Assembly: GCA_021790375.1 (NCBI GenBank)
Contig: JAJYEB010000167.1
Location: 1-5,063 of the forward strand
Length of the DNA: 5,063 nucleotides
Direction of reading: 5' to 3'
Source of the DNA: Chloroflexota bacterium
Lineage (GTDB): Bacteria; Chloroflexota; Limnocylindria; Limnocylindrales; CSP1-4
The position numbers were made by a program, and so were the translations under genes. Under the pieces are notes generated by a model. The model made no database searches. It was not told the DNA's origin and saw only the letters and a program-made list of their open reading frames with translations. Within the stretch, counting starts at the first letter, position 1. Every line of letters starts with the position of its first letter. Shown here piece after piece: positions 1 through 3,403 of the stretch.

Positions 1-1
1 G

Positions 2-349
2 CGCATCACGGCCCCGATGCCGGGGCGCGTGCTCGCCGTCCACGTCGTCGAGGCGGCCGTGGTCACCGCGGGGGCTCCCGTCGCGACACTGGAGGCCATG
101 AAGATGGAGCACGTGGTCGCCGCACCGCACCCGGGACCCGTGCGGGAGCTCCTGGTCCGCGCGGGCGAGCAGGTGGTGGCGGGTCAGCTGCTGGCGGTGA
201 TCGGCCTGCCCGACGGGAGCCAGCCCGACGGGAGCCAGCCCGGCGGGAGCCAGCCCGGCGGGAGCCAACCCGGCGGGAGCCAACCCGGCGGGAACCAGCC
301 CGGCGGGAGCCAGCCCGACCGCGCCGCGCCGCCTGCCACCGAGGCATGA
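2..349 (+). CDS. Biotin-dependent acyl-CoA carboxylase alpha subunit, C-terminal biotinyl domain (5' truncated; probably methylcrotonyl-CoA carboxylase)
   Basis: This is the last 115 residues of a gene that begins left of the window. The reading frame is open from base 2, and the ATG at 17 lies inside the conserved APMPGRV strand of the biotinyl fold, so it is not the start. The fold runs to about position 210. Its biotinylation motif AMKM is at 95-106, with the acceptor lysine codon at 101-103, followed by the family's G..V..L.V..G..V..GQLL half. The biotin arm carries CO2 from the biotin carboxylase domain to the carboxyltransferase subunit in the cytoplasm. After the fold comes an odd 45-residue tail of Gly-Ser-Gln-Pro-Gly/Asp repeats ending in an Ala/Pro-rich stretch; such proteins normally stop at the fold. 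The stop overlaps the next gene's ATG (ATGA). That HMG-CoA lyase makes methylcrotonyl-CoA carboxylase the likeliest identity, although acetyl/propionyl-CoA carboxylase is possible. Confidence 0.93.
   Translation, partial: RITAPMPGRVLAVHVVEAAVVTAGAPVATLEAMKMEHVVAAPHPGPVRELLVRAGEQVVAGQLLAVIGLPDGSQPDGSQPGGSQPGGSQPGGSQPGGNQPGGSQPDRAAPPATEA
211..315 (+). repeat. Seven in-frame 15-bp tandem repeats in the biotin-carrier tail
   Basis: Seven back-to-back copies of a 15-bp unit, consensus CGGCGGGAGCCAGCC, start at 211, 226, 241, 256, 271, 286 and 301. Copies 1 and 2 carry GAC in place of GGC, copies 4 and 5 carry CAA for CAG, and copy 6 carries AAC for AGC. The unit is a multiple of three, so gain or loss of copies keeps the frame and only changes the number of G-S-Q-P-G/D pentapeptides. 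Most copy differences fall in single bases, as expected for a young repeat grown by slippage. The encoded tail should be flexible and hydrophilic. Confidence 0.95.
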
Positions 350-1287
350 CCGTGGCCGGGGCGGAGGATCGCGTGCGGATCTACGAGGTCGGGCCGCGCG
401 ACGGGCTCCAGAACGAGGCGCGGCCAGTGGCCACCGCGGACAAGCGCCGCTTCGTCCAGCTGCTGCTGGCCGCGGGCCTGCGGGAGATCGAGGCGACCAG
501 CTTCGTGTCGCCGAGGGGCGTGCCGCAGCTGGCGGACGCCGACGAGCTGCTCGCGGCGCTGCCCCGCGAGCCCGGCGTGCGGTACCCGGTCCTGGTGCCG
601 AACCTCCGCGGGCTGGGGCGTGCCGAGGCCGCCGGGGCCAGGGCGATCGCCGTGTTCACGGCCGCCACCGACGCGTTCGCCGAGCACAACATCGGCATGA
701 CCGTGGAGACCTCGCTCCGGACGTTCGGGCCGGTGCTGGATCGAGCCGCCGGGCTCGGCTGGTGGCGGCGAGGGTACGTGTCCACCGCGTTCGGCTGCCC
801 GTACACGGGGCGAGTGGAGCCCGACCGTGCGGTGCGCGTCGCGGCCACGCTGCTGGAACTCGGCGTCGACGAGGTCTGCTTCGGCGACACCATCGGCGTC
901 GCAGTGCCGGCCCGGGTACGGGAGCTGCTCGCCCGCGTGCGGGACTCCGGGCTGCCGGTCGAGCGCGTGGCCCTCCACTTCCACGACACGCGTGGCATGG
1001 CGGTCGCGAACGTGGTGGCCGGGCTCGAGGCGGGCGTCCGCTGCTTCGATGCGTCGACCGGCGGGACCGGCGGGTGCCCGTACGCCCCAGGGGCCGCCGG
1101 GAATCTCGCGACGGAAGACCTGGTCTACCTGCTCGACGGCCTGGGGCTGGCACACGGCGCGATGCTCCCGCTGGTGCTCGAGGCCGCACGCTTCATCTCG
1201 GGTGTGCTGGGCAGGCCCCTGGCCTCGAAGGTCGGCCAGGCGGGCGGCTGGGACCCGGCAACCGGGCAGCCCCTGGGCCGCGCGTAG
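346..1287 (+). CDS. mvaB: Hydroxymethylglutaryl-CoA lyase
   Basis: Cleaves (S)-3-hydroxy-3-methylglutaryl-CoA to acetyl-CoA and acetoacetate, the last step of leucine catabolism, in the cytoplasm. The 313 residues form a TIM barrel of normal bacterial length. Visible motifs, in order: EVGPRDGLQNE (14-24) with catalytic R18 and metal ligand D19; IEATSFVSP with E49; VPNLRG; GYVSTAFGCPY (143-153); GDTIG (180-184); HFHDTRGMA with metal ligands H211 and H213; and the signature GGCPYAPGAAGN with the mobile-loop cysteine C244 and N253. All key residues of the characterised human enzyme are present. The signature loop has Thr241 where Leu is usual. The ATG at 346 overlaps the carboxylase stop, which suggests translational coupling. 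An in-frame GTG at 373, with a better ribosome site, would shorten the protein by nine residues without touching a motif. Related barrels (isopropylmalate or homocitrate synthase) lack the GGCPYAPG loop, so the call is firm. Confidence 0.96.
   Translation: MTVAGAEDRVRIYEVGPRDGLQNEARPVATADKRRFVQLLLAAGLREIEATSFVSPRGVPQLADADELLAALPREPGVRYPVLVPNLRGLGRAEAAGARAIAVFTAATDAFAEHNIGMTVETSLRTFGPVLDRAAGLGWWRRGYVSTAFGCPYTGRVEPDRAVRVAATLLELGVDEVCFGDTIGVAVPARVRELLARVRDSGLPVERVALHFHDTRGMAVANVVAGLEAGVRCFDASTGGTGGCPYAPGAAGNLATEDLVYLLDGLGLAHGAMLPLVLEAARFISGVLGRPLASKVGQAGGWDPATGQPLGRA
363..375 (+). promoter_or_regulatory. Internal Shine-Dalgarno and alternative GTG start of HMG-CoA lyase
   Basis: GGAGG at 363-367 lies five bases before an in-frame GTG at 373-375, which is codon 10 of the ATG-initiated frame. 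The ATG at 346 has only GAGG ending two bases upstream, too close for a normal site. Translation from 373 would begin directly at VRIYEVGPRDGLQ, close to where many bacterial homologues start. The true start may therefore be 373, or the ATG may be used by re-initiation after the overlapping stop. Confidence 0.45.
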
Positions 1288-1312
1288 CGCAGCTTCGCGC
1301 CCCCGATTGGGT

Positions 1313-1333
1313 CCGGGGCCGCCGCGGTCCCGG
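1313..1333. terminator. GC-rich hairpin between converging genes, probable bidirectional terminator
   Basis: Arms 1313-1321 (CCGGGGCCG) and 1325-1333 (CGGTCCCGG) pair over nine positions, eight Watson-Crick and one G-T, around a three-base loop. The hairpin lies 25 bases after the HMG-CoA lyase stop and 33 bases beyond the stop of the converging membrane-protein gene. No run of T follows on either strand, so it is not a classic intrinsic terminator, but hairpins without a U-tract are common in GC-rich bacteria. The whole 79-base gap (1288-1366) holds nothing else recognisable. Confidence 0.45.
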
Positions 1334-1366
1334 CACGCGGACGGGGTCGGCGCCGCCGCCCGTCGC

Positions 1367-1804
1367 CTATGCCCGGCTGTCGTCCGGCCAGTCGAAATCG
1401 GCCGGAGCCTCGTCGTCGCCCGTCCGCGACGGGAGCGTTCCCGACCGGCGCGATCCCGACGGGACCGGCGAGACCAGCTCGACCGCCAGCAGGGCCAGGG
1501 CGGCCGGCAGCAGCAGGAAGGCGAGGGCGCCGAGCAGCGGGAAGAGCACCAGGAGCGCGAGGATCGCCAGCATCACGCGCCAGGGGCGTGCGTACCGGAT
1601 CCGGCGCACCAGCACCCGGCCGGCCAGGATCACGAACGCGCAGCTGCCCACGACCAGCACCACGGTGGGAGCCAGCCGGGAATCGGCGAGCGACCCGACG
1701 AGGCCGGTCAGGGCCATGATCAGCATGCCCGCCAGCGCGAGCCACAGCGGGAGATCACGCACGGTCAGGTACGGTCGCAGCCAGGGCGCACGCAGCCGCG
1801 TCAT
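1367..1804 (-). CDS. Small integral membrane protein of unknown function, four predicted helices
   Basis: I do not recognise a family. From the ATG at 1804 the protein is 145 residues, with hydrophobic segments near 19-38, 45-65, 77-93 and 94-112. The last two are joined without a charged loop, so they may form a tight hairpin or one long kinked segment (prolines at 89 and 100). Arginine-rich stretches before the first helix and at 63-76 (RVLVRRIRYARPWR) suggest that both ends face the cytoplasm. The C-terminal tail (about 113-145) is hydrophilic and ends in an acidic TGDDEAPADFDWPDDS stretch. The frame stays open to an ATG at 1909, but that extra stretch is Arg-rich shadow-like sequence, and 1804 sits directly before a normal cytoplasmic N-terminus. 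No Shine-Dalgarno is seen before 1804, so the message may be leaderless or read through from the dehydrogenase 123 bases upstream. The hydrophobic pattern makes this frame far more credible than the overlapping ones. Confidence 0.72.
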   Translation of the reverse strand: MTRLRAPWLRPYLTVRDLPLWLALAGMLIMALTGLVGSLADSRLAPTVVLVVGSCAFVILAGRVLVRRIRYARPWRVMLAILALLVLFPLLGALAFLLLPAALALLAVELVSPVPSGSRRSGTLPSRTGDDEAPADFDWPDDSRA

Positions 1805-1809
1805 GATCC

Positions 1810-1850
1810 GTGATGGTAGCCGGGCGGAATCGGTGATGGTGGCCGGGCCG
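1810..1850. repeat. Imperfect 18-bp direct repeat upstream of the membrane-protein gene
   Basis: GTGATGGTAGCCGGGCGG (1810-1827) recurs as GTGATGGTGGCCGGGCCG (1833-1850), 16 of 18 bases identical, with a 23-bp period. It lies 6-46 bases upstream of the membrane-protein ATG on its non-coding side. It may be a duplicated regulatory site or a chance local duplication. Confidence 0.5.
1813..1818 (-). promoter_or_regulatory. Possible -10 element for a leaderless membrane-protein transcript
   Basis: On the minus strand TACCAT fits the TANNNT -10 pattern and ends eight bases before the ATG at 1804, a spacing that would place the transcript start at or next to the start codon. This would explain the missing Shine-Dalgarno. 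No clear -35 hexamer is seen about 17 bases further upstream, so the call is weak. Confidence 0.25.
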
Positions 1851-1927
1851 ACCGACCGGGAAGTCGCGTCCGGGTCACGGCGGTGCGCGGCGCGCCGGGC
1901 AGGCGGCACCCGGGGTGAGCGGCGCTC

Positions 1928-3121
1928 TCAGACGACCCGCAGCCCCAGGATCTCCCGCGCGATCACGAGCCGCTGGATCTGGCTGGTGCCTTCGCCGATC
2001 TCGGTGAGCTTGGCGTCCCGCAGGTACCGCTCCACGCGATACTCCTCCACGTAGCCGTACCCGCCGTGGATCTGCACGGCGGCGTTGGTGGCGCGGGATG
2101 CCACTTCGGATGCGAACAGCTTGGCCTGGGCGGCCTCGAGCCGGTACGACCTTCCGCGGTCCTTGAGCCACGCCGCGCGGTGGACCAGCAGGCGGGCCGC
2201 GGCCAGCTCGGTGGCCATGTCGGCGACCATGAACGCGACGCCCTGGAAGCTTCCGATGGGCCGCCCGAACTGCCTGCGCTCGCGCGCGTACGACGTGGCG
2301 GCGTCGAGGGCCGCCTGCGCGAGCCCCAGCGCCATGGACGCGATCGAGATCCTGCCGCCGTCGAGCACCTGCAGGAAGAGGGGGAACCCGTTGCCCTGCT
2401 CGCCCAGCAGGTTCCCGGCGGGGATGCGGCAGCCGTCGAAATGCAGCTCGCCGGTCGCCGATGCGTGCAGCCCCATCTTGTCCTCGAGCCGACCGACCGT
2501 GAAGCCGGGGGCATCGGCGGGCACGACGAAGGCGCTGACCTCCGCCGAACCGTCCGGGCGCGATCCGGTGCGCGCGGCGACGACGTAGGTCCCGGCCCGG
2601 CCGGCGTTGGTGATGAAGCGCTTCCCGCCGTCGATGACCCAGGCGCCGTCCTCCAGCCGGGCGGTGGTGCGCGTGGCGCCCGCGTCGCTGCCGGCGCCCG
2701 GCTCGGTGAGCCCGTACGCCCCGAGCACGCGGCCGGAGGCCATGGGCACCAGGAACTGCGCCTTCTGCTCGGGCGTGCCGGCGATGTGCAGCGGGCCGCA
2801 GCCGAGGCTGGTGTGGGCCGCCACGATCAGCGCCAGCGACCCCCAGGTCCGCGCGATCTCCTCGATCGCGACGGCATAGGCGAGCGTGTCCATCCCCGCG
2901 CCGCCCTCGTCCTCGGGATACGGGATGCCCAGCCAGCCCAGCTCCCCGATGCGCCGCACGATCTCGCCCGGGAACCGGCGCTCGCGTTCGTGTGCGGCCA
3001 CCACGGGCTCGACCTCCCGCGCCAGGAAGTCGCGGATGGCGTCCCTGAGGAGCCGATGCTCCGGGGGCAACTCGAACTCCACCGGCGCGGACCCTGTCAC
3101 GCCGCCCGGAACGTGGTTCAT
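1928..3121 (-). CDS. Acyl-CoA dehydrogenase (short/medium-chain or branched-chain type, FAD-dependent)
   Basis: Oxidises an acyl-CoA to the trans-2-enoyl-CoA with FAD, passing electrons to electron-transfer flavoprotein, in the cytoplasm. The 397 residues match the family. The N-terminal helical domain is about 15-135; the beta domain starts at the first signature YGLTEPGAGSDAG (136-148), with FITN (169-172) in the flavin-contacting region; the C-terminal helical domain holds ERRQFGRPIGSFQG (281-294), QIHGGYGY (350-357) and RDAKLTEIGEGTSQIQR. E377 in the last motif is the catalytic base at the position used by MCAD and SCAD. Isovaleryl-CoA dehydrogenase has no acid there and uses a Glu one helix earlier; here that region reads LDGGRIS, without it. 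The ATG at 3121 is preferred because GAGAGAGG precedes it by six bases and it fits family length. The frame is open further, to 3274, but that is Arg-rich and overlaps a small gene in another frame. Exact substrate is unknown; butyryl- or 2-methylacyl-CoA are reasonable guesses. Confidence 0.94.
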   Translation of the reverse strand: MNHVPGGVTGSAPVEFELPPEHRLLRDAIRDFLAREVEPVVAAHERERRFPGEIVRRIGELGWLGIPYPEDEGGAGMDTLAYAVAIEEIARTWGSLALIVAAHTSLGCGPLHIAGTPEQKAQFLVPMASGRVLGAYGLTEPGAGSDAGATRTTARLEDGAWVIDGGKRFITNAGRAGTYVVAARTGSRPDGSAEVSAFVVPADAPGFTVGRLEDKMGLHASATGELHFDGCRIPAGNLLGEQGNGFPLFLQVLDGGRISIASMALGLAQAALDAATSYARERRQFGRPIGSFQGVAFMVADMATELAAARLLVHRAAWLKDRGRSYRLEAAQAKLFASEVASRATNAAVQIHGGYGYVEEYRVERYLRDAKLTEIGEGTSQIQRLVIAREILGLRVV

Positions 3122-3127
3122 GCCGGG

Positions 3128-3135
3128 CCTCTCTC
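3128..3135 (-). promoter_or_regulatory. Ribosome binding site that fixes the acyl-CoA dehydrogenase start
   Basis: On the minus strand GAGAGAGG ends six bases before the ATG at 3121. The other in-frame ATGs, at 3163 and 3274, lack a comparable site, which supports the 397-residue product. A six-base inverted repeat (3104-3109 with 3123-3128) puts the start codon in a 13-base loop and touches the last base of this site; whether that matters is unclear. Confidence 0.7.
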
Positions 3136-3149
3136 GTTCCGCTGTGCGT

Positions 3150-3178
3150 GGTCTCGCGGTCATGCCGGCCGCGAGACC
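3150..3178 (-). terminator. Strong hairpin between the microprotein and the acyl-CoA dehydrogenase (attenuator or terminator)
   Basis: GGTCTCGCGG at 3150-3159 is the perfect reverse complement of CCGCGAGACC at 3169-3178. Two more pairs inward (one G-T) give a 12-pair stem with a five-base loop. On the minus strand it begins four bases after the microprotein TGA and ends 14 bases before the dehydrogenase Shine-Dalgarno. There is no following run of T. It could stop or slow transcription after the microprotein, stabilise an RNA end, or act as an attenuator. A protein-binding operator is also possible because the arms are nearly palindromic. Confidence 0.6.
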
Positions 3179-3182
3179 CCCG

Positions 3183-3245
3183 TCACGCCTTCGGCTTCTT
3201 CGGCTGCTTCGGTTTCGGCGGCCGCTTCGGCGTCTTGTCTGCCAT
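3183..3245 (-). CDS. 20-residue Lys/Pro-rich microprotein, function unknown
   Basis: A 20-residue reading frame starts at the ATG at 3245 (MADKTPKRPP...) and ends in TGA at 3183-3185. Seven residues are Lys, six are Pro and one is Arg, with a single acidic residue, so it is strongly basic, should be unstructured, and has no membrane segment. Its ribosome site GGAGGT, five bases before the ATG, is the best in the window, the main reason to believe it is translated. It runs in a different frame from the open extension of the dehydrogenase. It sits 61 bases upstream of the dehydrogenase ATG, with a strong hairpin between. It could be a nucleic-acid-binding or ribosome-associated micropeptide, or a leader peptide whose Pro-Pro and Lys-rich codons affect the downstream hairpin. 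No function can be assigned, and conservation cannot be tested here. Confidence 0.6.
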   Translation of the reverse strand: MADKTPKRPPKPKQPKKPKA

Positions 3246-3250
3246 GTGGC

Positions 3251-3256
3251 ACCTCC
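3251..3256 (-). promoter_or_regulatory. Consensus Shine-Dalgarno of the microprotein
   Basis: GGAGGT on the minus strand with a five-base spacer to the ATG at 3245, inside GGGCGGAGGTGCCAC. This near-perfect match to the 16S rRNA tail decides the microprotein start. A TACGCT hexamer (minus strand, 3263-3268) fits the loose TANNNT -10 pattern, but it lacks a -35 partner and is too weak to list separately. Confidence 0.65.
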
Positions 3257-3282
3257 GCCCGAAGCGTACGACATCGCCGCTT

Positions 3283-3296
3283 CCCCGCGCGCGGGG
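3283..3296. promoter_or_regulatory. Perfect 14-bp palindrome CCCCGCGCGCGGGG
   Basis: CCCCGCGCGCGGGG equals its own reverse complement. It lies 37 bases upstream of the microprotein ATG, in the place where an operator for the microprotein/dehydrogenase transcript would be expected. It could also be the stem of a termination hairpin for the hydroxylase gene. Simple GC-only palindromes arise readily by chance at this base composition. Confidence 0.3.
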
Positions 3297-3357
3297 GTTG
3301 CGGCCCGGCGGCCGGTCGAGCGGGGGTGCGGCTCCTCGGCCGGTCGAGCGGGGGTGC
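3291..3357. repeat. Tandem repeat of about 28 bp, 2.3 copies
   Basis: Unit A is 3291-3319, unit B 3320-3347, and a partial unit C covers 3348-3357. A and B match except for one extra T in A and three substitutions. Within them a 21-bp block (3309-3329 and 3337-3357) is identical; it contains CCGGTCGAGCGG, a near-palindrome centred on TCGA. The repeat is non-coding, between the hydroxylase stop and the microprotein start. Confidence 0.8.
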
Positions 3358-3365
3358 AACAGCGT

Positions 3366-3400
<35 letters not shown>

Positions 3401-3403
3401 AGA

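Noticed and set aside
211..315. CRISPR-like or regulatory repeat array.
   Set aside because: The 15-bp units are contiguous with no spacers, keep the reading frame and encode a regular pentapeptide, so it is a coding minisatellite.
184..1155. Minus-strand open frame of 323 codons opposite HMG-CoA lyase, with Gly-Trp-Leu-Pro repeats at one end.
   Set aside because: The repeats are only the antisense reading of the 15-bp minisatellite, and the rest has no family motif. The plus-strand lyase explains the region completely.
1287..1300. Small hairpin GCGC-AGCTTC-GCGC at the HMG-CoA lyase stop.
   Set aside because: A four-pair stem is too weak to call; the nine-pair hairpin at 1313-1333 is the better candidate.
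1860..1927. Terminator after the acyl-CoA dehydrogenase (CCGGG pairing with CCCGG).
   Set aside because: Only about five pairs with a nine-base loop and no T run; at this GC content such pairings are common by chance.
762..2054. Long plus-strand open frame of 430 codons spanning the end of the lyase and the membrane-protein gene.
   Set aside because: It overlaps three better-supported genes, is Arg/Ala/Gly-rich without motifs, and is the expected open shadow frame in very GC-rich DNA. The same applies to the frames at 827-1813 (plus) and 1125-1745 (minus).
3122..3274. N-terminal extension of the acyl-CoA dehydrogenase to an ATG at 3274.
   Set aside because: The extra 51 residues are Arg-rich, unlike any dehydrogenase N-terminus, and read across the hairpin and the microprotein in another frame. 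The ATG at 3121 has a good ribosome site and gives the normal length.
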